From: JBEKYD01 sp049511335
Lineage (GTDB): Bacteria > Acidobacteriota > Terriglobia > Bryobacterales > Bryobacteraceae
Direction: 5' to 3'
Length of the DNA stretch: 64,000 nucleotides
NCBI GenBank assembly: GCA_049511335.1
Contig: JBEKYD010000003.1
Span: 12,068 to 76,067 of the forward strand
Below, one piece after another: positions 35,019 to 42,333 of this stretch. The stretch's first letter is position 1. Every line of letters starts with the position of its first letter. A program made the translations under genes and the position numbers. The notes below the pieces were generated by a model. That model did not search any database and was not told where the DNA came from. It saw only the letters and a program-made list of their open reading frames with translations.

Positions 35019-36431
35019 CTATGGGGCGCCGGCGATGGTGGCGACCACCGGGTAATCGCCGGCAGAGAGCGATGGTGGCACGGTCACGGCAACCTGGTAG
35101 AGCGACGCACTGCCGGGGCTCAGGAACGCGGCGCCCTGGTAGACGCTGGCGGCTACGCCTCCGATGGTGACTGTCACCGGATTCGAGGTGAGATACAGCG
35201 GGGGTGCTGCCGGTGTTGCTGTACCCACCGGGAAGGGCGGCGTGGTGGGGCCGAAACCGGTGCCCCAAAGGATGATGGTCTCACCCGGATTGGCCGGTAT
35301 GGTGGTCAACCCGGTAAAGGTTCCGTTCTTCACCGCGTAGCTGAAGTCGGTATGGGTCGCCACGGCGTAGTTGCCGGGCCAGAGGAAGAAGGCCGGCTGC
35401 ACGGTTTGCGAAACGGCGGTCACGGCGCTGCTGGGACCGACGGAATTGGTCACGCTGACGGGCAGACTGCCGGTTCCCACATTTGGCGCTATGGCATTGA
35501 TCTGGGTGGAGCTGACGTAATAAATGTACGCCTGCTGACTGCCAATGCTTACGCTGACGCCATCGAGCTTGGTGGGCAGGTTGCCGTTGACGATCGCGTT
35601 CGCCCAGGTGTCGGCGGCGCCTGAATACAGGTTGGTTCCCTGAATGGTGATCCAGGAATTGGGCACAATTCCGGTCTGGAAGCTGGCGCCGTTGACCACT
35701 CCCGCGGAAGCGATCGTGGGCAGAGTGGGGCCGCTGGAACCCGGCGTGAGCGTGTAGGAATTGGAGTAGATATGGTCGCCGGTGGGAGGGGTCGGAAGCA
35801 CCTCGGTGATGCCCGTACCGGCGTTGCCGGCCACGTAGATGGCGATGTTACCGACGTTGGTGGCCGGCGGTGTCCAGGTGAAGTTGTATGTGTAGGAGCC
35901 GGTTTTTCCCACGGACGCCATGTAGCCGTTATTGCTATGCTCTACAAACTGGAAGGGGTACTGGGCCGGATTGCCCGGTCCCGGACAGCTCGGCGTTTGG
36001 CCGTTCTGGGTACCAGGCGCGCATTGTAGTACGTCGATGTTGGCGCCCGCATACATGATTTCGGTGGAACCGTCGGAGGCTGCCGTGAAGGTGCCGGCCA
36101 TAGTACCAGGCGAGCTCGCGAGCCGCGCCGTCAACTGAAATCCCCAGGATTTCTGCGTGGTCGCCGAATCGGCAATGGTGACGGAAAGCTGCTGGGCCAC
36201 GCCCGGCGTGTACGTCATTCCATTGGGAAAATTGACCGTCACGCTGCCGGTCTTAAACTGGTTGGCCGTGCCGACGTGACAACCGGCAGTAGCGCAGGTC
36301 GCCCCGCCGTGATCGCTGGGCGCACCGGTATAGCCGGGATCGGGCCCGTAGAAATATCCCCATAACACAAACGGAACCGCAGCCGTCAGCACCGCGATCT
36401 TGGCAAAAATGATCCTGTTTCCCTTCTGCAT
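35019..36431 (-). CDS. secreted protein with choice-of-anchor-like domain and Solibacter-type TIGR03437 C-terminus
   Basis: 470 aa with an N-terminal signal/anchor helix (FAKIAVLTAAVPFVLWGYF). Residues about 30-210 form a reeler/choice-of-anchor-V-like domain that contains GGATCATAGCHVGTANQF, a CX4CH pair reminiscent of haem sites. The C-terminal half (about 240-470) is the Ig-like domain known from Solibacter proteins: SWITIQGTNLYSGAADTW, ISSTQINAIAP-like YYVSSTQINAIAPNVG, GETIILWGTGFGPT. This domain is common at the C-terminus of acidobacterial secreted proteins. Function unknown; it stands alone. Confidence 0.88.
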   Translation of the reverse strand: MQKGNRIIFAKIAVLTAAVPFVLWGYFYGPDPGYTGAPSDHGGATCATAGCHVGTANQFKTGSVTVNFPNGMTYTPGVAQQLSVTIADSATTQKSWGFQLTARLASSPGTMAGTFTAASDGSTEIMYAGANIDVLQCAPGTQNGQTPSCPGPGNPAQYPFQFVEHSNNGYMASVGKTGSYTYNFTWTPPATNVGNIAIYVAGNAGTGITEVLPTPPTGDHIYSNSYTLTPGSSGPTLPTIASAGVVNGASFQTGIVPNSWITIQGTNLYSGAADTWANAIVNGNLPTKLDGVSVSIGSQQAYIYYVSSTQINAIAPNVGTGSLPVSVTNSVGPSSAVTAVSQTVQPAFFLWPGNYAVATHTDFSYAVKNGTFTGLTTIPANPGETIILWGTGFGPTTPPFPVGTATPAAPPLYLTSNPVTVTIGGVAASVYQGAAFLSPGSASLYQVAVTVPPSLSAGDYPVVATIAGAP

Positions 36432-36485
36432 AGACCTCTTCGTTTAACCCTCTAAGAGTGAGATTGTTGTGGCCGACGCCACCCA

Positions 36486-37571
36486 CTACGATGTCGGACG
36501 CGCGAATTTGCCAGCCAGGTTCAGGCCTTTTCGTGCGATTGTACTCAAGGGGATAGATTTTACAAGGGCTACGTCCATCCAGGCAAATGCGCCGTCCGCC
36601 GCCGGTGGCTTTCGAGCCGCCGCCCGCGCCACCGTGATGCGGTATCGATGATGGGTGATGGAATGACGAAACTCTCCCAGGACGGCGCCCATATGCGCCT
36701 GGGGAAGCTGTTGGGGCGAAGGGAGGTCCCAGAAACCGGCCATGCGCCCGAGGGAACTCTCGCGGCGCCGCAGCAAAACCCGCCCGGCCCGCTCCACTAC
36801 CAGCAGCGTTTCGCGCAATTCCACTGGCGCCACACGGCGCAGTTTTACGGGCAATTGACCGGCGGCGCCCGAGCGCCTCGCCTGGCAAGCGGCCGCGACC
36901 GGGCACGCGCCGCAGAGCGGATGGCGCGGCAGACACACGGTGGCGCCCAGCTCCATGAGAGCTTGGTTAAAGCTACCCGGATCGCTCGGAACCAACCAGG
37001 CTTGCGCCGTTTCGGCGAAACGGCGGCGGGTGGCCATTGCGCCGATATCGGAGGCGTCCCCCAAGACCCGCGCGACCACCCGCAGCACATTGCCATCCGC
37101 TACCGCGTGCGGAAGACCGAACGCGATGCTGGCAATGGCCGCGGCGGTGTAGTCGCCGATCCCGGGAAGGGCGCTGATTTCCTTGATCTCTGTAGGAAAT
37201 CGGGCAGCCGTCGCGAGCTGGCGCGCGGCCTTGAGCAGGTTGCGCGCTCGCGAGTAATAGCCTAACCCGCTCCATACCGCCAGCACTTCCTCCTCGCGGG
37301 CCGCGGCCAAAGCGAGCACTGTGGGATACCGCTCCAGAAAACGCTCGTAGTAGGGAATCACCGCCTGGGCGCGCGTCTGCTGCAGCATGATCTCCGAAAC
37401 CCAGATGCAATAAGGATCGCGGGTCCGGCGCCAGGGCAGATCGCGATGCCCTTTCCGGTACCAAGCGAGTAGCCTGGGGCCAATGGTAGATTTAGGTTCG
37501 GCACTAAATGGAGCCACGGATGAACGCGGATGAACACGGATAAGACTTTTGTTTGCTTTATCTGTGTGCAT
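36486..37571 (-). CDS. mutY: A/G-specific adenine DNA glycosylase
   Basis: A base excision repair enzyme removing adenine opposite 8-oxoguanine. It shows RDLPWRRTRDPYCIWVSEIM with catalytic Glu60, the helix-hairpin-helix LPGIGDYTAAAIASIAFG with the catalytic Asp, the [4Fe-4S] cluster CLPRHPLCGACPVAAAC (C-X6-C-X2-C-X5-C), and a C-terminal NUDIX-like 8-oxoG recognition domain. The first 20 or so codons, including the ATG at 37571, lie in the palindromic repeat at 37513-37588. The family region begins near residue 30, and a GTG at 37517 is another start. No other ATG is available. Confidence 0.93.
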   Translation of the reverse strand: MHTDKANKSLIRVHPRSSVAPFSAEPKSTIGPRLLAWYRKGHRDLPWRRTRDPYCIWVSEIMLQQTRAQAVIPYYERFLERYPTVLALAAAREEEVLAVWSGLGYYSRARNLLKAARQLATAARFPTEIKEISALPGIGDYTAAAIASIAFGLPHAVADGNVLRVVARVLGDASDIGAMATRRRFAETAQAWLVPSDPGSFNQALMELGATVCLPRHPLCGACPVAAACQARRSGAAGQLPVKLRRVAPVELRETLLVVERAGRVLLRRRESSLGRMAGFWDLPSPQQLPQAHMGAVLGEFRHSITHHRYRITVARAAARKPPAADGAFAWMDVALVKSIPLSTIARKGLNLAGKFARPTS

Positions 37572-37588
37572 CCGTGTGCATCTGTGGC
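37513..37588. repeat. ATCCGTG-type palindromic repeat overlapping mutY start
   Basis: The left arm GCCACGGATGAACGCGGATG (from 37513) pairs imperfectly with a right arm ending TGCATCTGTGGCC at 37588. It is the same family as the perfect palindrome at 58262-58342. Confidence 0.75.
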
Positions 37589-37599
37589 CCTTTCGGTCT

Positions 37600-38478
37600 T
37601 TACTCGATCACGCGCAGCCACTCGGCGACCACCGCGAAATCCTCCGGGCCTACATCCCAGGCTTCGTACTCGGGATTCAGCGGTTCCAGCCGGATGCGTT
37701 CGTGCCGCCATTGGTCTTCGCCGGTCGCAACCTTGGTGCTGGTGTACTCTTTGACGGTATAGCGTGCGCTCTCATCGGTCACGCCAAACCGTTGAATCAG
37801 CAGAATCTTATTCTGCCGCGAACCAACCGGATGCAAGCGAAACAGGTTCAGGCTGCCATCGGGAATGCGCGGTTCCATCGACCGGCCGACCACATGGGCC
37901 ACAAACAGGTCCGGCGTCAGGCGAAGCCCTTCGGGCGCCCGTACCCAGTCCTCTTCGGCGGCTTCCATTTCTTCCCCCAGATGGCCCGCGGCGGCGCGTA
38001 AGCTGTAGAGCGGCAGATGGGTGATGAACCGGCCGATCTCGAGCGGTTCGACGTGTTCGTCATAAAGACGATCCAGAACCCGCATAAAGGAATCGACCGC
38101 TACCTGGCGCCGGGCGGAAACACGTAAAACGTTCGAAAGGCAACCTTCCAGGTATTCGAGCCAAGCCGCGCCGCCCAATTCGCCGGCTTGTTTCCGCATG
38201 TCGCTTTCGAGCAGAGACAGATAATCGGCATCCAGCGCCCGGATTGGCTCGTCTTCGGCGTCAGTTCTGGGATCTTGCTGTAAGTGAACAGCTTGCGGAA
38301 CCAAGAACGGGCTGAAATCCTGCCGCATACGGATCCACAGACGGTCGGTGGCGGGATCGAGCAGAAGCACTCCCAGGTTGGCTGGGGCCTGCGGCGGGAT
38401 GACCACTTCCAGCACAACATACTCCCCCAGGCGCCGGCTGGCGAGACTGCGATCGGTAATCGACAGTAGCATGGGCAT
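37600..38478 (-). CDS. S24 (LexA-like) peptidase-domain protein with unrecognised N-terminus
   Basis: 292 aa. The C-terminal domain (about 188-290) has the LexA/UmuD-type protease pattern: FVAHVVGRSMEPRIPDGSL with nucleophile Ser200, and YTVKEYTS with the general-base Lys243. The N-terminal 160 residues have no helix-turn-helix. They begin YVVLEVVIPPQAPANLGVLL with LDPATDRLWIRMR, resembling the DUF3037 pattern. An S24 domain without a DNA-binding domain suggests a regulated autoprotease rather than a repressor. It lies next to mutY on the same strand, a DNA-damage context. Met3 is an alternative start. Confidence 0.8.
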   Translation of the reverse strand: MPMLLSITDRSLASRRLGEYVVLEVVIPPQAPANLGVLLLDPATDRLWIRMRQDFSPFLVPQAVHLQQDPRTDAEDEPIRALDADYLSLLESDMRKQAGELGGAAWLEYLEGCLSNVLRVSARRQVAVDSFMRVLDRLYDEHVEPLEIGRFITHLPLYSLRAAAGHLGEEMEAAEEDWVRAPEGLRLTPDLFVAHVVGRSMEPRIPDGSLNLFRLHPVGSRQNKILLIQRFGVTDESARYTVKEYTSTKVATGEDQWRHERIRLEPLNPEYEAWDVGPEDFAVVAEWLRVIE

Positions 38479-38813
38479 GGGACGATGGATCGCCGGGCCG
38501 GTGGCGAAACCGGCGGAGTCTTACCCTTTATAACTGGTTATCGGCCAAAATGCCAATTCCGGCAGGTTTAAATTGCGGGAAAGGCGTTGAAAAACCGGCC
38601 GATCTGGGATAATGAAAAGATCCTCATGTTCTCTCTCGCCCCAGGCGAGCCGCACCTTCGGCTCCAGAGACTTGCGTCTTTCGGAGCGGCTGGTTTACCC
38701 GAGTTTGCGCTTGCCGTGCGCCCATCGAGTTTTGTAACCTACCGACCCAACCGGACGCCTATCCAGACGAAGTTCGATGCGCTTTGGCGTGCCGGCGTTC
38801 GTGCCGGTGCCCG

Positions 38814-39389
38814 ATGTTGGTAGATTTCGAGCTGATTGAGCGCGCCCAGAAGGGCGATGCCGCGGCATTCAACGAAATCGTTACAGTTTACCGCAAGCGC
38901 ATTCTGGGGACGATCACGCGATTGATCGCCCGCACGGAAGATGTCGAGGACGTCGCGCAGGAAGTTTTTGTGCGGCTTTATTTTTCCCTCGATCAATTGC
39001 GGACGCCCAAGGTTTTTGAGCCGTGGCTGTACCGCCTGACGGTGAACGCCGCCTACGATTATTTGCGGAAGCAGCGGCGCCGCCAGGAGTTTCGCATGTC
39101 GGACCTTTCGGAACAGCAGGTTATGCTGGCCGATGCGGCGGCGGGCGGCAAGGTGGACCATGAGGAGCAGCAGCAGAAGCGGATCCGGGAAGCGGTGGAT
39201 TCCCTGCTCGGCGCGGTTTCCGAGGCGGACCGTATTCTGCTCATGCTCAAAGAGGTGGAAGGGCTTTCGTTGAAAGAACTTGAAAAGATTTATAAGGTCA
39301 ACGAAAATGCTCTTAAGGTGCGCTTGTTTCGGGCCCGGCAGCGGGTCTTGAAAGCATTTGGCGCGAAGGAGCAAAGCCAGGCTGGCTGA
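38814..39389 (+). CDS. ECF RNA polymerase sigma factor
   Basis: 191 aa. Region 2 is VDFELIERAQKGDAAAFNEI, ARTEDVEDVAQEVFVRLYFS and FEPWLYRLTVNAAYDYLRKQ. Region 4 is EADRILLMLKEVEGLSLKEL, then EKIYKVNENALKVRLFRARQ. The ATG at 38814 gives the normal start; a TTG ten codons upstream is unlikely. It heads a three-gene operon with a one-TM protein and a Spy-like protein. Confidence 0.93.
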   Translation: MLVDFELIERAQKGDAAAFNEIVTVYRKRILGTITRLIARTEDVEDVAQEVFVRLYFSLDQLRTPKVFEPWLYRLTVNAAYDYLRKQRRRQEFRMSDLSEQQVMLADAAAGGKVDHEEQQQKRIREAVDSLLGAVSEADRILLMLKEVEGLSLKELEKIYKVNENALKVRLFRARQRVLKAFGAKEQSQAG

Positions 39390-39437
39390 AGGGCCGGTTT
39401 TAGGCAGTTGGACGGAAACGCAAGAAGGGAAGCGAAT

Positions 39438-39806
39438 ATGTACCCCGGGGACGATGGCAAGCACGAGGAAAAGCTGGACGCGCTGTTTCAGGCGTACCGC
39501 AATGCATGTCCGGACCGCGAACCGGGCGTGAATTTTATGCCAGGCGTTTGGCAACGGATCGAAGCCCGGCAGCGCAACAACTTTTCTTTCCTGCACATGG
39601 CGCAAGCCTTCGTAACTGCCGCGGCGGCCGTCACGTTGGCCTTAGGGGTCTACTTGTACGTGCCGAACAATGCTAAAGCGCGCGGCGCCGCTTACCAACA
39701 GAATTATCTGGAAGCTCTAGCGGATGCCAATTCCCTCGATACTCCCGACATCGTCGGTCCCGTGCACCTGGAGTTGACCGAGGATACAAGGCAGCCGGGC
39801 CGGTAA
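39438..39806 (+). CDS. single-TM protein downstream of ECF sigma, likely anti-sigma-type
   Basis: 122 aa. The cytoplasmic N-terminus (KHEEKLDALFQAYRNACPDR, then EPGVNFMPGVWQRIEARQ) precedes a TM (FVTAAAAVTLALGVYLYV) and a short outer tail. AAGGGA lies eight bases before the ATG. Architecture and position fit an anti-sigma factor for the adjacent ECF sigma, though it lacks the zinc motif. The PDREPGVNFMPGVWQRIEAR segment recurs in acidobacterial sigma operons from memory. Confidence 0.75.
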   Translation: MYPGDDGKHEEKLDALFQAYRNACPDREPGVNFMPGVWQRIEARQRNNFSFLHMAQAFVTAAAAVTLALGVYLYVPNNAKARGAAYQQNYLEALADANSLDTPDIVGPVHLELTEDTRQPGR

Positions 39807-39814
39807 GTTCATCC

Positions 39815-40255
39815 ATGCCTAAATCCAGGCTTTCCGCCTTCGTCTATCTGTTCCTGGTGTTCGCGGGCGGTACCGCCGTGGGCGCCTTGGGATATCGGCT
39901 TTACACCGTGCAGACGGTCCTCAGCGTGAGCCTGGCCGGCCCCAGGAAATCCGGCCCGCCCGATCCCGAAGAAGCACGGAAGCGGCAGGTGGCCGAGATG
40001 AAGGACAGAGTCAAGCTGGATGCCAGCCAGCTTATCCTGTACAACCAGATCCTGGATAAGACCCGCGAAGACTTTCACGGCCTGCATGACCGCATGAATG
40101 CCGAGGGGCGGGCGATCCACGACCGGCAAGTGGCCGAGGTGAAAGCCATGCTGCGGCCCGATCAGTTATCCGTCTACGAGCAATTGCTGGCCGAGCACGA
40201 AGCTGCCCGGAAGCGCCGGATGCAGCAGCAGAACCCTCCTCCGCCGCCGCGATAG
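39815..40255 (+). CDS. membrane-anchored Spy/CpxP-like or metal-resistance periplasmic protein
   Basis: 146 aa with an N-terminal TM/signal (FVYLFLVFAGGTAVGALGY) and a long helical periplasmic part. Repeating LDASQLILYNQILDKTREDF and VKAMLRPDQLSVYEQLLAEH are LTxxQ-like motifs of the Spy/CpxP/CnrX-type family, and the tail is Pro-rich. Eight bases separate it from the previous gene. With the sigma and TM gene it forms an envelope-sensing operon. The stimulus is unknown. Confidence 0.75.
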   Translation: MPKSRLSAFVYLFLVFAGGTAVGALGYRLYTVQTVLSVSLAGPRKSGPPDPEEARKRQVAEMKDRVKLDASQLILYNQILDKTREDFHGLHDRMNAEGRAIHDRQVAEVKAMLRPDQLSVYEQLLAEHEAARKRRMQQQNPPPPPR

Positions 40256-40291
40256 AAGGCTTTCAGCCGTCAGCCACCGAGATCGGCCGGT

Positions 40292-40324
40292 TAGCTGACC
40301 GCTGAATGCCGATCGCTGACAGCT
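40292..40324. repeat. 33-bp dispersed repeat, copy 1
   Basis: TAGCTGACCGCTGAATGCCG, then ATCGCTGACAGCT. Matches 50265-50297 with one mismatch. Both copies lie directly beside a minus-strand stop codon (rpmE and the DUF4097-like gene). Confidence 0.85.
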
Positions 40325-40325
40325 T

Positions 40326-40559
40326 CTACCCTACCGGCTGCGCCTTTTTCGCACCGCGAGTGGCCTTGTATTTCTTCTCGAAACGGTCCACCCGTCCGGC
40401 GGTGTCGATGAGCTTTTGTTTCCCCGTAAAGAAGGGATGGCAAGACGAGCAGATTTCCACTCGGATATCGCCTTTGTGCGTGGAGCGGGTCTTGAAGGTG
40501 TGCCCACAGGCGCAAATCACGTTCAATTCGTTGTAAGCGGGGTGAATACCGGCCTTCAT
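40326..40559 (-). CDS. rpmE: 50S ribosomal protein L31 (zinc form)
   Basis: 77 aa, zinc-binding L31. Cys16, Cys18, Cys37 and Cys40 match the ligands of E. coli L31 (CACGHTF, CSSCHPF). The conserved HPAYNE start and KQKLIDTAGRVDRFEKKY are present. A likely -10 box TATACT is at 40592-40597 on the minus strand, just past an upstream hairpin terminator. The gene is single. Confidence 0.97.
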   Translation of the reverse strand: MKAGIHPAYNELNVICACGHTFKTRSTHKGDIRVEICSSCHPFFTGKQKLIDTAGRVDRFEKKYKATRGAKKAQPVG

Positions 40560-40608
40560 GGTGTGACTTGAAGAGTCCTTTCGAGAATTTCAGTATAACA
40601 AAACGACA

Positions 40609-40640
40609 AACCCCCGTGCTCCGATTGGAACACGGGGGTT
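40609..40640 (-). terminator. rho-independent terminator upstream of rpmE
   Basis: A perfect 10-bp stem AACCCCCGTG / CACGGGGGTT continues with CTCC/GGAA pairing, followed on the minus strand by TGTCGTTTTGTTAT. It would stop minus-strand transcription from the 41-42 kb genes before the rpmE promoter. Confidence 0.75.
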
Positions 40641-40888
40641 CAGGTAGCCCGGATAAAAACCTGAGGCTTAAAGCTGACCACAAAAGGCAGCCGGTCCACA
40701 GGAACTTGACCCCGCCACTGAAAGCGGGAGTCGGCTACTTTAGAGGCTCGACTTTAACAGTCGGCCACCTCCTGCGGTCGTTGATTACTACATTCCATGT
40801 TTGCTGGACCACCTCCTTCCTCAGTGATACCCACATACTCGCATGATTCTCCGAAAGTTGTCAATATGGATTTTCATATAAAGCGTGT
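40641..40888. other. gene-free stretch with a 16S-3'-end-like 16-mer
   Basis: No coding signal. At 40803-40818 the plus strand reads GCTGGACCACCTCCTT, one base different from the 3' end of bacterial 16S rRNA. GGCCACCTCCTGCGG lies at 40762-40776. It may be chance, a relic or a translation-linked RNA element. Confidence 0.35.
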
Positions 40889-41296
40889 CTAATTCATTGT
40901 GGCCCAATATGTAGTATTCAGGTTGCAGCATTGTAGGCGCTCCTCGATCGTAATCCCGAAATACTTCTGCCACGCCGCCGGCCTCAGGTACCGGCGGCTG
41001 GTGCCGAGAGCCGCGTGCCAAACAGGCAACTCGTGGGCCGGGAGCAGGTGCAGCGTGCCGCGCATGGCCCAGGTCTTGACCAGCGTACGTTCCTCCCACA
41101 GCGCGCGCCGAACGGCCTGCCGGTCGAGGTCATCGACCCTCGCCCATAGTGTCAGCTCGGCTGAGGAAATCACCTGGGCGTGCAAGCCACAGAGGCGGCT
41201 CGCGACCGCGAGCATGCTGCCCGAGGGCGCGCGCCGATCGAGGTGATGGCGCCGGATGCGCCAGGCCGCCGCGCGATGCCAGCTCAACTTCAGCAT
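40889..41296 (-). pseudogene. truncated winged-helix DNA glycosylase-like protein (AlkZ/YcaQ family)
   Basis: Only the N-terminal third (about 125 aa) of the HTH_42/AlkZ-like family is present: SWHRAAAWRIRRHHLDRRAP, LCGLHAQVISSAELTLWARV, ALWEERTLVKTWAMRGTLHL and LPVWHAALGTSRRYLR. It then runs into unrelated codons and a stop at 40889. Family members are about 350-400 aa, and the missing part is not found downstream. It sits 10 bases after hypB on the same strand. Confidence 0.8.
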
Positions 41297-41306
41297 CGAA
41301 CCGCCG

Positions 41307-41984
41307 TCAGCCCCTGGCCGCGCCGGCCGTTTCGCGCCTTCGCGCCAGCAGCTCGAACCACTCCGGAAAACCGGCGCCGGACTTGCTGGAAGTTTCCAGA
41401 ATCTCCACGCCGGGGCGGATCTCGCGAATGTTGCGCAAGGCGGTTTCGCGGTCGAATTCGCATGCCACGGCCAGGTCGATCTTGGCGATTACGGCCACGT
41501 CGGCCGAATTGAACATAGTGGGATATTTGAGCGGCTTATCTTCGCCTTCGGTCACCGAAAGTATGGCTACCCGCAGCTCCTCACCCAAATCGTAACTGGC
41601 AGGGCAAACCAGGTTGCCGACGTTTTCGATGAACAGGTAGTCCAGTTCGCCGAGCGTCCAACCCTCCAGGCGCCGGCCGATCATTTCGGCCTCCAGGTGG
41701 CAAATGCCGTGGGTCTCGATCTGCCGCACTGGCGCGCCGGAGGCTGCCAGGCGGCGGGCATCGTTATCGGTTTCGAGGTCCCCTACCACCGCGGCCACGC
41801 GCTCGCCCCTCTGGCGCAGCTCCCGCAAGGTGCGCTCCAGCAACGCCGTCTTGCCGGCGCCGGGGCTCGATACCAGATTCACAGCCAGCAGGCCGGCGGC
41901 TCTAAATCGCGCCCGCAGATCAGCCGCCAGTAGGTCGTTCTTTTTCAGAATCCCCTGCCGCAGCTCCACTATGCGCGTCGTCAC
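41307..41984 (-). CDS. hypB: hydrogenase/urease nickel incorporation GTPase HypB
   Basis: 225 aa G-protein that delivers nickel for [NiFe]-hydrogenase maturation. It shows P-loop SSPGAGKT (39-46), GDLETDNDA, the metal site Cys95-His96 and Cys127 (GICHLEAE, NLVCPAS), and KIDLA for guanine. The N-terminal CxxCGC and His-rich stretch are absent, so it is the minimal form. It follows hypA with a 65-base overlap. No hydrogenase structural or other hyp genes lie in the window. Confidence 0.95.
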   Translation of the reverse strand: MTTRIVELRQGILKKNDLLAADLRARFRAAGLLAVNLVSSPGAGKTALLERTLRELRQRGERVAAVVGDLETDNDARRLAASGAPVRQIETHGICHLEAEMIGRRLEGWTLGELDYLFIENVGNLVCPASYDLGEELRVAILSVTEGEDKPLKYPTMFNSADVAVIAKIDLAVACEFDRETALRNIREIRPGVEILETSSKSGAGFPEWFELLARRRETAGAARG

Positions 41985-42333
41985 CGTCTTCCTCTATCTC
42001 CAAGGATACTATCTCTAATTCCCGGCCCGCCACGATTTCCGGGCTGAGCTCGCCGCAGAGCGGGCAACGAAAGCTCTGCACGCCTTCGAGCACCACGTCC
42101 TGGCCGCAAGGGCGGCAGCGGACGGTCACCGGAACGCGCTCGACGATGAGCGCGGAACCCGCCAGCACCGTATCTGCGGTTGCGATGCTCCAGCCAAACT
42201 GCAGCGGATCTTCCATAATGCCGCTCAGCGCGCCCACCCGCAGCAGCACCGAATTGACCCTGGCCACCTTCCGCCCCGCCAGGGCCTCGGTAGCCGACGT
42301 AACCACGCCGTAAACGATGGAAAGCTCGTGCAT
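41920..42333 (-). CDS. hypA: hydrogenase nickel insertion protein HypA
   Basis: 137 aa. The Ni-binding start Met1-His2-Glu3 (MHELSIVYGVV) and zinc ligands Cys73, Cys76, Cys90, Cys93 (CRPC...CPLC) are intact. The start at 42333 is fixed by the Ni-binding N-terminus; the frame is open further upstream. The C-terminus runs about 23 residues past the usual LEIVSLEIEE end, overlapping hypB by 65 bases. HypA works with HypB on nickel delivery. Confidence 0.95.
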   Translation of the reverse strand: MHELSIVYGVVTSATEALAGRKVARVNSVLLRVGALSGIMEDPLQFGWSIATADTVLAGSALIVERVPVTVRCRPCGQDVVLEGVQSFRCPLCGELSPEIVAGRELEIVSLEIEEDGDDAHSGAAAGDSEKERPTGG

